From NCBI RefSeq assembly GCF_009759665.1, contig NZ_WQNE01000036.1, forward strand, positions 1 through 64,000: 64,000 bases of DNA. The letters run 5' to 3'. The stretch is from Bradyrhizobium cajani (GTDB taxonomy: Bacteria; Pseudomonadota; Alphaproteobacteria; Rhizobiales; Xanthobacteraceae). Shown one piece after another: positions 25,521-33,298 of this stretch. Numbering within the stretch: the stretch's first letter is position 1; every line of letters starts with the position of its first letter. Below the pieces are notes generated by a model. That model saw nothing but the letters and a program-made list of their open reading frames with translations. It was not told the origin of the DNA and did no database searches. Both the position numbers and the translations under genes were made by a program.

Positions 25521-27311
25521 ATGGCTGACCACCCCACCATTTCAACTGAATCGAACCTGGCATCGCCGGCCCTGCCGACAACCACGGTCACTCGCCGCTC
25601 GCTGCTCGGCAGCGCGGGCATCGCGGCTGGTGCAGCCGTGCTTGCGTCTCCACCGAGTATGCTCGGGACTACTGCGGCGTCGGCCCAGCCTGTGAGCACG
25701 GACCCGAGACCGCTCGACGCGGCGTTCAAGCGTCGCGCCTTCGACATCCGAGAAGAATGCGCGCGCAACAACGACAAAATTCCGATCGCGCCACATCCGA
25801 CGAATGGCGACGAGGCGCGCTATACCAATAAGATCGGTTCCGATTCACGCGGCCTGCCGCACGACAAACGCGGCGAAGTGGAACAAGTGGCATGGCAGGC
25901 GCTCTATGCCGCTTGCCAATCGGGCGATCCCGCTGATTTCGAAAAAGTCCCGCTCGGCGGCACGCGCAAACTGATCAATCCCATCGGCACGCAAGCCGTC
26001 AGTCTCACCGGCATGAATCCCACCCAGATTGCGATTCCGTCGGCACCAGCCCTCGCAAGCGCGGAGCGCGGCGGCGAGGCGGTCGAGGTCTATTGGCAAT
26101 CTCTGCTTCGTGACGTTCCGCTTACCGAGTTGCGCGACGACACCTCCAATCGCGACGTCCTTGCAGCAACCGAGGAACTCAACAAGCTCGCCGATTTCCG
26201 CGGGCCGAAGTCTGGTGGGCGGGTCACACCGGGTACGCTGTTCCGTGCCAATGCGCTTTATTTCGACCCGACTGACCCAAAGGGCCGCTCGGTCACGCCT
26301 CCAGGCGTTTTGGACGGCCCGCTCGTCTCGCAATTCCTGCTCCGGGACGTGCCTTATGCCCCACAGTGGATCAGCGCTCAGATCCGCACCGTATTGCCGG
26401 CCAACGATTTCCTGACCGACTATGATGAGTGGCTGGCGACCCAGAACGGCGCCGCAGCGAAACGCCGGTTGCAATTCGACGCGACACCGCGATACATCGC
26501 GACAGGACGAGATCTCGCGGAGTATGTCCGCGCCGGTCCCGCACTCGGGTGGGCGGCAGCGCAGATGCTTGCAACGCCTGGCGGTGGAACGGACCAACGG
26601 TACTCCGGGATGTATCCACTGGCGGAGCCCGTGTCCTACCCGTCCAACCCGTATCGGAAATCGAAAACACAGGGACCTGCAGGTGCCACCTTCGGGTTGG
26701 CCCATGTGCAGGCACTACTCACCACGGGGATCAGCAACTCCGTCCGCGCGTCCTACTGGCAGAAGTATTTTGTGCACCGGTCCGTGCGACCGGAAGCCTA
26801 CGGCGGTCTGGCGCACCATCGCCTCGCGAACGGTGTGAGCGACTACCCACTGCATGATAGCTTCCTGAAATCGGAAGCCCTCGATCGCAGCAAAGCCAAA
26901 TCCGGCACCTATCTTTTGTCGCAAACCTATCCGGACGGCGCGCCCTTCCACTCCACCTATCCCGGCGGTGCCACGGGCGTCGGCGCCGTCACAGCTACCA
27001 TATTGAAGGCGTTTTTCGACGAAAGCCGCGTCATCGCCAATCCGGTACAGCCCGATCCGGCCGACCCGACGAGGCTCGTGCCCTATACCGGGCCGCCACT
27101 GACGGTTGGTGGAGAGTTGAACAAGCTCGCGGTGAATTACGGTTTCGGACGGAATTGGGCGGGCATCCACTGGCGTTCCGACGCTTCGGCCTCAATGGCG
27201 ATCGGCGAAGAAGTGGCTATCGGCATGCTGCGGGACGAGCGCATGACCCTGCGCGAACCTTTCGACGGCTTCTCCTTCACGCGCTTCGACGGCAGCCGCG
27301 TGACGATCTGA
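25521..27311 (+). CDS. vanadium-dependent haloperoxidase-like / PAP2-superfamily protein
   Basis: A 596-residue exported protein of the vanadium haloperoxidase / PAP2 fold. A Tat-like signal (TRRSLLGSAGIAAGAAVLA) follows a short N-terminus; ATG 25521 has GAGGAGAA upstream. Active-site landmarks: KYFVHRSVRPEAYGG (from about 415) has the Lys and Arg of the oxyanion pocket, and GRNWAGIHWRSD (about 542) has the final Arg and His. The middle motif, usually PSGH, reads STYPGGATG (about 477) and lacks the histidine, so classical halide oxidation is doubtful. It may be a phosphatase-like or altered relative. Stands alone. Confidence 0.82.
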   Translation: MADHPTISTESNLASPALPTTTVTRRSLLGSAGIAAGAAVLASPPSMLGTTAASAQPVSTDPRPLDAAFKRRAFDIREECARNNDKIPIAPHPTNGDEARYTNKIGSDSRGLPHDKRGEVEQVAWQALYAACQSGDPADFEKVPLGGTRKLINPIGTQAVSLTGMNPTQIAIPSAPALASAERGGEAVEVYWQSLLRDVPLTELRDDTSNRDVLAATEELNKLADFRGPKSGGRVTPGTLFRANALYFDPTDPKGRSVTPPGVLDGPLVSQFLLRDVPYAPQWISAQIRTVLPANDFLTDYDEWLATQNGAAAKRRLQFDATPRYIATGRDLAEYVRAGPALGWAAAQMLATPGGGTDQRYSGMYPLAEPVSYPSNPYRKSKTQGPAGATFGLAHVQALLTTGISNSVRASYWQKYFVHRSVRPEAYGGLAHHRLANGVSDYPLHDSFLKSEALDRSKAKSGTYLLSQTYPDGAPFHSTYPGGATGVGAVTATILKAFFDESRVIANPVQPDPADPTRLVPYTGPPLTVGGELNKLAVNYGFGRNWAGIHWRSDASASMAIGEEVAIGMLRDERMTLREPFDGFSFTRFDGSRVTI

Positions 27312-27459
27312 CAGCAGCCGGGCGACGCCCCTGCCGTGGGGCGCCGCCCCGGTCATTGAGACGCAGCTTCGGACATTATTATTTGCCCATTCTCACTGGC
27401 CGCCTCGTCGCAAAGTGCTAGCCTTTGGGCATAGACCGGCGTTTCCTCCGCGGTGCTCA

Positions 27460-28449
27460 ATGAGACGACGCGAGTTCATGGGGCTGATCGGTGGCGCGGC
27501 AGCGACGTGGCCGCTCGGCGCGCGTGCGCAGCAACCGGCAAGGCGGGTCTACAAGGTAGGTTATCTCGCGAGCGCGTCGCGGGAGCAGACACTTCGTAAT
27601 GTTAGAGCCTTCGAGGCCGGCCTGCGGAGCCTTGGCTATCGCGTCGGCGAGAATGTCGTCATCGAGTACCGTTTTGCCGACGGAGACATGGGACGGCTGG
27701 CGGCGCTTGCCACAGAGGTGGCCGGGCTCGGCGTGGACGTCATCGTTTCCGGAACCAATGCGACCACGGTTGCGGCCATGAAAGCGACCCGGACGACCCC
27801 GATCGTGATGGCCAACAGTGCCGAACCGGTCAGTGCAGGATTTGTCGCCAGTCTGGCGCGACCGGGCGGCAATGTCACTGGGTTCAGCTCGGAGCCCGGC
27901 GATGAGATCAACGGCAAGCGGCTCGAATTTCTGAAGGACACTCTGCCGAACCTCTCGCGTGCGGGCATCCTGTGGAATCCGGACTTTGCGCCCAATCAGG
28001 ACCGGCTGACGTCGCTGCGGGAAGCTGCCAAAACACTGGGGTTGACGCTTGTCCCGGCCGAAGCGCGCGGCCCGGACATACTTGAACAAGCGTTCGCGAC
28101 AATGGAGAGTGAGCGAGCGCAGGTGCTCGTCGTGCTGAGCGATGGAGTGCTGTTCAACCATCGCGGCCTGATTGGCGCCATGGCCGTCCGAAATCGGCTG
28201 CCTGCAATCTCTGCGGTGAGAGAATATGCGGAAGCAGGCTTCCTCTTGAGCTACGGCACTGACTTGCCAGATCAGTTTCGTCGGTCTGCGACCCTTGTCG
28301 ACAAGATTTTCAAGGGTACGAAACCTGGCGATCTGCCGGTCGAACGGCCGACCAAGTACGAACTTGTTATAAACCTCCGAACCGCCAAAGCACTCGGCAT
28401 CAACATGCCACCGGCCCTTCTGACGCGGGCCGACGTAGTGATCGAGTAG
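27460..28449 (+). CDS. ABC transporter substrate-binding protein (PF04392 type)
   Basis: A 329-residue periplasmic binding protein. The signal RRREFMGLIGGAAATWPLGA is twin-arginine-like, with cleavage near ARAQ. The mature part has the YxVGYL start, GLRSLGYRVGENVVIEYRFA, and PIVMANSAEPVSAGFVASLA, typical of the ABC_sub_bind family found in many copies in Bradyrhizobium. No permease or ATPase gene is adjacent, so it is an orphan component. Ligand unknown. ATG 27460 is set by the signal peptide. Confidence 0.9.
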   Translation: MRRREFMGLIGGAAATWPLGARAQQPARRVYKVGYLASASREQTLRNVRAFEAGLRSLGYRVGENVVIEYRFADGDMGRLAALATEVAGLGVDVIVSGTNATTVAAMKATRTTPIVMANSAEPVSAGFVASLARPGGNVTGFSSEPGDEINGKRLEFLKDTLPNLSRAGILWNPDFAPNQDRLTSLREAAKTLGLTLVPAEARGPDILEQAFATMESERAQVLVVLSDGVLFNHRGLIGAMAVRNRLPAISAVREYAEAGFLLSYGTDLPDQFRRSATLVDKIFKGTKPGDLPVERPTKYELVINLRTAKALGINMPPALLTRADVVIE

Positions 28450-28699
28450 GCACTCTGACGTTGCTTATTGGCCCAAGGCCGAAGAACGTCCATCCATCAT
28501 CATGTCGCCTGTCTGGGGCAAACCGGACACCGAGCCGCACTCGCCTTGAGCGCCGCTTGTGACCCGAAGCGTTCATTGCCCAGTCCCTTGGCGCAACTTC
28601 GATGAACTGCCACACCAACGAGAGGTGTGATATCCTGGCATTTCCTAAGGCTCGGAGCGTATCCCCGACTGAGAGTCGTGAACAAGCTTTGGCAGGCCC

Positions 28700-29449
28700 G
28701 TGATGGCACCGGCCCGTGCAGCGACCCTAACACTACTTGTGGCGTTTACCGCGACGCGCGCATACGCCGCTGACATTCGTTATCTGGCTCCCCCCGGGGT
28801 CGCTGCGAACGAGTTTCCCTCACCTCGGCGCCCTGTTGCGCAGATTGTCAGCCCACGCCGCGCTGCCGAGGAGCACCGCGACGCTCTGGATGAGGCCGGT
28901 CAAATCGCCCGTCTGCTTGAATTGAAGCCGGGCATGACCGTTGGCGACATTGGTGCAGGCAATGGCTACCACACGGTCAGGCTTTCGTACCTCGTCGGGC
29001 CCGCCGGCTCAGTTGTTGCTCAGGACGTCACGCGAGATTTCCTCGTCGAGCTCGCCAAGCGAACCGAACTCATGAAGTTGACGAACATCCGATTCGCGCT
29101 CGGCGAAGCGCACGACCCACGCCTGCCCGCCTCCTCGCTGGACGCCGCAATCCTTGTGCACATGTATCACGAGATAGCCCAACCCTATGCTTTCCTCTAC
29201 AATCTCGTGCCCGCCTTGAAGCGGGGAGCGCGCGTCGGAATTGTCGATCTTGAGCTTCCGACGTCAAAACATGGCACGCCAATTGAGCTTTTGCGTTGCG
29301 AACTCGCGGCCGTCGGATATCGTGCGGTCGTCACATATGAGCTAGCAGGGGACGGCGGATATCTGGCGGTGTTTTCTCCGCCGGAGGGGGCGGCTCGAAA
29401 ATCCCCCCGGGATATCGTGGCTTGTCGGGATCGTGCTGGCAGGCGCTGA
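28700..29449 (+). CDS. SAM-dependent methyltransferase with signal-like N-terminus
   Basis: A 249-residue class I methyltransferase. Motif I is VGDIGAGNGYHTVRL (about 81-95) and the acidic/LVHMYHEIAQPYAF region follows. The N-terminus MMAPARAATLTLLVAFTATR with AYAAD reads as a signal peptide, which is odd because SAM is cytoplasmic. GTG 28700 and ATG 28703 are both possible starts. The tail after about residue 230 is Arg-rich. Possibly the N-terminus is a membrane anchor facing the cytoplasm, or the start is further in. Substrate unknown. Confidence 0.82.
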   Translation: MMAPARAATLTLLVAFTATRAYAADIRYLAPPGVAANEFPSPRRPVAQIVSPRRAAEEHRDALDEAGQIARLLELKPGMTVGDIGAGNGYHTVRLSYLVGPAGSVVAQDVTRDFLVELAKRTELMKLTNIRFALGEAHDPRLPASSLDAAILVHMYHEIAQPYAFLYNLVPALKRGARVGIVDLELPTSKHGTPIELLRCELAAVGYRAVVTYELAGDGGYLAVFSPPEGAARKSPRDIVACRDRAGRR

Positions 29450-29587
29450 CCACTTGATGAACGCCGGCAACCGCCAAGCCCCCGCTTGACCCATTGCCGA
29501 CCTCATCGACCGTTCCCCTAGTTTGTTCTGACGGGTGTCCTGAACTCGACATTGAACCGAAACCGACCTGGGATATTCTGCCTGTCC

Positions 29588-29803
29588 ATGAAAGAGATGC
29601 TGGCCCATCTAGAACTGCTCCGCGTGCAAATCGCCGAGTGCGAGCGCCTTCAACAGACAGCAAAGAGCCAGCTTAAGCGCGACGTCTATGCGCGGGTGCT
29701 CTCTCGCTACAAGGCAATCGCAAGAGAGCTGGAGCAGGCGATAGCGTGCCTGCCCGACTTTAGGCCCGCGCGTCGGCCACAAAGGCAAGATGAGGAAAAG
29801 TGA
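29588..29803 (+). CDS. small coiled-coil hypothetical protein
   Basis: A 71-residue, helix-rich and charged frame (MKEMLAHLELLRVQIAECER..., then RYKAIARELEQAIACL). It resembles small rhizobial proteins of about 60-80 residues with one amphipathic helix pair; function unknown. ATG 29588 or 29597 may be the start; the ribosome site is weak. It is the first of several small genes up to 31.4 kb. Confidence 0.55.
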   Translation: MKEMLAHLELLRVQIAECERLQQTAKSQLKRDVYARVLSRYKAIARELEQAIACLPDFRPARRPQRQDEEK

Positions 29804-29874
29804 GCCCTCGTTCGCGCCTTTTAGGTTGCGTTGCCACTTTTTCCCGCCTAGATTGCTATGCTGAGATACCCACT

Positions 29875-29979
29875 ATGGTGGCGAGCAAGATGAGTAATGA
29901 CCAAATCGCTACGGCCGCCATCGTCGCAGTTGGCGCCCTCAATGCGGTGCTCGCGGCGATAGCCCTTCTGTCTTTCTGA
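29875..29979 (+). CDS. 34-residue single-membrane-helix small protein
   Basis: MVASKMSNDQIATAAIVAVG, continuing ALNAVLAAIALLSF, is a short polar start followed by one hydrophobic helix to the C-terminus. The ATGs at 29875 and 29890 are both possible. A stem-loop with a short T run lies 20 bp after the stop, which supports a real transcription unit. No family recognised; it resembles other tiny membrane proteins. Confidence 0.5.
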   Translation: MVASKMSNDQIATAAIVAVGALNAVLAAIALLSF

Positions 29980-29998
29980 GCACCCGTAATTTAGTGAC

Positions 29999-30027
29999 AA
30001 GAGGCCGCCTCGGTTGGCAGCCTCTTT
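29999..30027 (+). terminator. intrinsic terminator-like hairpin
   Basis: AAGAGGC-C-GCC, loop TCGGTT, GGC-A-GCCTCTT with one internal mismatch, then T residues. It follows the 34-residue gene. A related hairpin (GGCCGCCTCAGTAGGCGGTC) follows the small gene at 31116, suggesting a common terminator type. Confidence 0.65.
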
Positions 30028-30075
30028 CGACGGGCGGATGCTTTGCATCGCCTCCCCGCTGACGACTGCCGCTTC

Positions 30076-30163
30076 TGGCCCATCAGCGAAGTTGCGGCCC
30101 AAATCATTGAGGTCCGCTCCGTGAGGATGGCGGACGAGATTTGCTCTGGTTGAGTCCTTCGCA
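30076..30163. repeat. degenerate dispersed repeat, copy 2
   Basis: Starts TGGCCCATCAGCGAAGTTGC and ends in TTGAGTCCTTCGC. It matches 25140-25228 over its length by eye. Probably a remnant of a once-coding or structured repeat common in the lineage. Confidence 0.6.
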
Positions 30164-30187
30164 TTAGCGCGAGCTGCTTTTCCGCGC

Positions 30188-30406
30188 TTAGGACCCCGGC
30201 GGCTCTTCGCTCGGTCCTGCTGGATCGTTGTGAATCGTGACGCCCGCCGAACGCAAGCCGGTCAGCAATACAGTTCTCACAAAGGCAGGATCGAATCCAA
30301 TGTCCTTGGCGTTTGGTGGATGCGCCTCGCTGCCCTTCAATCGGAGCGCCAGGTGCAATTGTTCGCAAAGGTGCTGAACGACGAGGTTGACCTGATCGTC
30401 AGTCAT
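30188..30406 (-). CDS. small hypothetical protein
   Basis: A 72-residue frame starting MTDDQVNLVVQHLCEQLHLA and ending in a Pro/Glu-rich tail. Helical N-terminus, a KDIGFDPAFVRTVLLTGLR segment and no signal peptide. AGGA precedes ATG 30406 at a slightly long distance. No family recognised. It lies between the degenerate repeat and composite repeat copy C. Confidence 0.5.
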   Translation of the reverse strand: MTDDQVNLVVQHLCEQLHLALRLKGSEAHPPNAKDIGFDPAFVRTVLLTGLRSAGVTIHNDPAGPSEEPPGS

Positions 30407-30438
30407 GATCTGCTTTTCCTGCTAGCATTTGCCGTCCG

Positions 30439-30543
30439 ACTAAAGCGCGATGAGATTGAGATGAATCTTCATCGCGCTTTAGGTTGTTGTTTGAGCATGA
30501 TCTTTTCGGAAAACCGCTGCGCACTTTTCCGGATCATGCTTTA
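30439..30543. repeat. composite palindromic repeat, copy C (inverted)
   Basis: Opposite orientation to copies A and B: the 43-bp palindrome comes first (30439-30481, CTAAAGCGCGATGA...), then part 1 in reverse (TTTGAGCATGATCTTTTCGG to GGATCATGCTTTAG). Part 1 here is the shortest and cleanest: arms AGCATGATCxxxxCGGAAAA and complement. Confidence 0.82.
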
Positions 30544-31115
30544 GGTAGCACACATGAAGACAGGACGGTACGCGATTGGACCGCACCGGGGTCAACGCCC
30601 TATGAGCGGGAGTCCAAAATCGTCCGCCGATCGCGGCGGTGCGTTGTTCTGATCGCGGCGGCGGCCCCACCAACGCGGTTGCACATGGCGAGGCCGCCTG
30701 CGCTCCGGGCCGGGGCTGGTGCTTATGCCCGGAGGCCGCTCAACTGTACGCCCGTCGTCGAAGAATGATGACAACCCGAAAGAGGCACCCCTTTGGGATG
30801 CTAAGCGAGGCCCGGAAAACGAAAGGGGCCGCTTTTCAGCGACCCCTTGCCGGTTGAAATCTTGTTCGGGATGAAATGCCAGCCCCGGCATCGACTACCT
30901 TAGAGGCGGCGCTGCAATAAGGGGATTCCGTACAAATACTGAACGCGGCACTGTTCCAATTAGGACAGCACCGCGCCCCTATCTGAACTTTTGTAACTTC
31001 GCAACCGATCCGAAATGGGTCTATTGTTCCAATATCACCGGCTGAGGCTCTGCCTGTAGGCGCTGGTGGCTGAGAGACCGATCGCGCTCCCGCCTGCAAA
31101 ACAGGGAGTGTCGCC
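30544..31115. other. gene-poor stretch with one strong hairpin
   Basis: About 570 bp. A hairpin at 30823-30848 (AAGGGG-C-CGC, loop TTTTCA, GCG-A-CCCCTT) is terminator-like but lacks a clear T run. A 49-codon frame before it (MPGGRSTVRPSSKNDDNPKE...) is possible but unsupported by a ribosome site. The final 40 bp contain the CAGGGAGT site of the next gene. Confidence 0.45.
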
Positions 31116-31340
31116 ATGTGGTTGCCATTCCAAGTCTTTCATCCGAACAAAATGAGCGATGCCGAGCAGATGCGGACAATTCGCGAGGGCTTGGCGCGGA
31201 GCATGGAATTGCTTAGGCGCGCTCCAGTCGCAGACACGTTCCTGGGCCGCAAGACACAAGAACCGTTTCCCCGAGAGGACGAAGCGATCCGCATCGACCG
31301 TTGGCTCAGTTCCAGGGAATTGCAGCCGCCCAAAAAATAA
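31116..31340 (+). CDS. small hypothetical protein
   Basis: A 74-residue frame, MWLPFQVFHPNKMSDAEQMR onward, with LLRRAPVADTFLGRKTQEPF. The ribosome site GGGAG is about 8 nt before ATG 31116. I recognise the style (a DTFLGRKTQEPFP-type phrase) from small rhizobial proteins of unknown function. Helical and cytoplasmic. A hairpin follows the stop codon at once. Confidence 0.62.
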   Translation: MWLPFQVFHPNKMSDAEQMRTIREGLARSMELLRRAPVADTFLGRKTQEPFPREDEAIRIDRWLSSRELQPPKK

Positions 31341-31360
31341 GGCCGCCTCAGTAGGCGGTC
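31341..31360 (+). terminator. hairpin after small gene
   Basis: GGCCGCCT-CAGT-AGGCGGTC directly after the TAA, one G-T pair in the stem. The run of T is absent, so termination may be weak. Similar in sequence to the hairpin at 29999-30027. Confidence 0.5.
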
Positions 31361-31550
31361 TCGGATGTTGCCTACTCGCCCAAAGCTGAAGCTGCGTCGC
31401 AAATGGTTCCGTTAGCTGCAATCGAGCCCACAGGCACCTCGCCGTCATGTCCGCTAGCGTCAGAAACGGCCTTCGCCCGCGCTCGCCGATGGGCTCCAAC
31501 GTCGCCTGCCAATAGCAACGCGGACGCGACGAATTTATGGAGTACGCGCC

Positions 31551-32261
31551 CTACGCCCGCCGCATCAGCTTGAGCGAAGCGGCAAGGCGAAGACTGCGCT
31601 TGCCCGCGAGCGCGATGCCTTCGAGCTCGCCGCTGTCTTTCGTGCAGGTCCCGGAAAATCCGATCCCGACCTCGTAGCCGCCGAAGACGGGATTCTCGTC
31701 CTTCGCCGGCGTGTGCTCCTGGTTGAGCATCTCGCCCTTCCAGCGACCATCCGCCGAGGAATAGGAGCCGAGATAGTAGAAGAACGCATCGCCGCCGAGA
31801 ATGCGGCCGTCCATCAGCAGCATGACGCCGGAGAGCCCGGCATCGATACCGTCGAGCGCGCGGATGTGGATCGAGTACAACCCGTTCACGATGCCGTCGG
31901 GACCGACGGTGCCGCGCGGCGGCAGTGCCCCATCGTCGAGCGGCGCGAGGTTCGCCCAGAACACACCGTCGGGCATCGTATCCGCCTTGCCCTCGAACAG
32001 GATCGTCGACCCCTCCGTCCTGCCGCGCACCTCGATCGCAGCGACGTCGGCGCCCATCAGCGGCTTGTAATGAGGATCATGATTGTGGCGCTCGGTGATC
32101 ACCTCGCCGATGATCTCGCCATCGCGTTCCTGATAGGTCCCGAGATGCGCGAAGGCGGAATTGCCGCCCAGCAGCTTGCCGTCATGCATGCACATGATGC
32201 TGCGGCCGAAGGCGCCATTGATGCCGTATTCAACCTTGTACAGTCCGTCCAGCAACGTCAT
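31551..32261 (-). CDS. tandem GrlR-like domain protein, paralogue 1
   Basis: A 236-residue protein built from two related beta-rich units: residues about 5-65 (GLYKVEYGINGAFGRSIM, LLGGNSAFAHLGTY) and about 120-180 (GLYSIHIRALDG, RILGGDAFFYYLGSY, GRWKGEMLNQEHTP). The GGD/N-x-x-F-x-Y-x-G-x-Y signature is that of GrlR, the small negative regulator of type III secretion in enteropathogenic E. coli. A linker of about 50 residues joins them. No signal peptide. A paralogue lies at 34858-35559. No type III genes are visible, so the role is unknown. Confidence 0.78.
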   Translation of the reverse strand: MTLLDGLYKVEYGINGAFGRSIMCMHDGKLLGGNSAFAHLGTYQERDGEIIGEVITERHNHDPHYKPLMGADVAAIEVRGRTEGSTILFEGKADTMPDGVFWANLAPLDDGALPPRGTVGPDGIVNGLYSIHIRALDGIDAGLSGVMLLMDGRILGGDAFFYYLGSYSSADGRWKGEMLNQEHTPAKDENPVFGGYEVGIGFSGTCTKDSGELEGIALAGKRSLRLAASLKLMRRA

Positions 32262-32511
32262 GAACCCGCAAAATCATAAGGGAATCACGGGCTACCTAGC
32301 ACTGCCGCGGCGTCGGTTCCATCGGCTTTTCCGCGCAGGGGGCACCGGGACCTTCCGCTGCCATGATGCCATCATGCCCCTGTTTTGCCCGACGGGGCAA
32401 TGGTTTATTTCGTAAAATCCGCAATAGAGCGATTTCAACCACTTGGCTACTGTGCATGGGGTTGTTTTTGCGTTTTTTTGTTTGCCGGTCCCGAAGAGCC
32501 AGTCTCACGCA

Positions 32512-32661
32512 TCAGTGGCGCTTGAAATACTGCACCTCGCGCTCGTGCTTCTCGGCCGCCGCGCGGCTCTTGAAGGTGCCGAGGTTGCGCCGCTTGCCGG
32601 TCTTGGGATTCACCTTGCGTGAATAGAGGCGATATTCGCCGGATGCCAGTTTACGGATCAT
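32512..32661 (-). CDS. 49-residue basic small protein
   Basis: MIRKLASGEYRLYSRKVNPK, then TGKRRNLGTFKSRAAAEKHE and EVQYFKRH. The ribosome site GGGAG lies 6 nt before ATG 32661. The sequence resembles a short DNA/RNA-binding beta-alpha unit like the N-terminal arm-binding domain of integrases (YRLYSRK...LGTFxSxxxAxxHE). I recognise such small proteins as widespread in Bradyrhizobium. Function unknown. Confidence 0.75.
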   Translation of the reverse strand: MIRKLASGEYRLYSRKVNPKTGKRRNLGTFKSRAAAEKHEREVQYFKRH

Positions 32662-32780
32662 GGCTTGCTCCCGCTTGTCCGCGGTTTCAACGGCCGCCGC
32701 GCGGGCCGGTTCCGCGAAAGCGACTTGCGCGCGATCGACACCGGCTCGAACCCGCCGGTGCGAACACGCGACAAAGCGGC

Positions 32781-33239
32781 ATGGATACGCCGCAGCAATC
32801 AGCCCAGGACGAGATCAGCGCGATCATAGCCAGCGCCGCGAAGCAGCCGCTGCTCGATGCGGCGTACGAGCTCTGGCGGCGGCGCTACCGGCTGGACCTG
32901 ATCGAGGGACGTCCGACCGCCGAAGAGATCCGCATCAATCGCACCCTCACGGCGGAGCAGTTCAGCGCGAAGTATCGCCACGATCGCGACCACGCCCATG
33001 AAGGGCCGATGTTCGCCTATCTGAAGCGCGCGCATGCGAGCGCCGACGATCCGGCGATCAAGCAGGCCATCATCACCGCCGTCGAATTCGAGGACGAATA
33101 CAACAAGCATTTCGACTGGAACGGCGATTTCTGGGATTGCGTGGTGCGCGCGATGGCGCAGGCGGCGCGAAGATATCCCGACTATCTCGAGACCACCTAT
33201 CGCGACGCCCGCAACGATCTCGCCTACTACATGAAATGA
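32781..33239 (+). CDS. hypothetical protein
   Basis: A 152-residue helical, acidic cytoplasmic protein. Noted segments: LLDAAYELWRRRYRLDLIEG, a middle TAEQFSAKYRHDRDHAHEGP, and the end YPDYLETTYRDARNDLAYYM. ATG 32781 is at the point where the frame becomes coding-like; no strong ribosome site. Divergent from the 49-residue gene with 119 bp between starts. No family recognised. Confidence 0.75.
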   Translation: MDTPQQSAQDEISAIIASAAKQPLLDAAYELWRRRYRLDLIEGRPTAEEIRINRTLTAEQFSAKYRHDRDHAHEGPMFAYLKRAHASADDPAIKQAIITAVEFEDEYNKHFDWNGDFWDCVVRAMAQAARRYPDYLETTYRDARNDLAYYMK

Positions 33240-33248
33240 GACGAAGCC

Positions 33249-33277
33249 TTCACCTCTCCCCGACGAGGAGAGGTGAA
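33249..33277. terminator. bidirectional terminator-like hairpin
   Basis: Perfect 11-bp arms (TTCACCTCTCC / GGAGAGGTGAA) around a 7-nt loop, between the convergent 32781 and 33299 genes. The CTCTCCCC-type hairpin resembles dispersed repeats elsewhere in the window (for example near 62645). Confidence 0.6.
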
Positions 33278-33298
33278 CCGAACCCAGACCAGCGCGCC

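Noticed and set aside
30639..30857. Short plus-strand frame before the 30823 hairpin
   Set aside because: No ribosome site, Cys/Arg-rich and unlike known small proteins; kept only as a remark in the intergenic entry.
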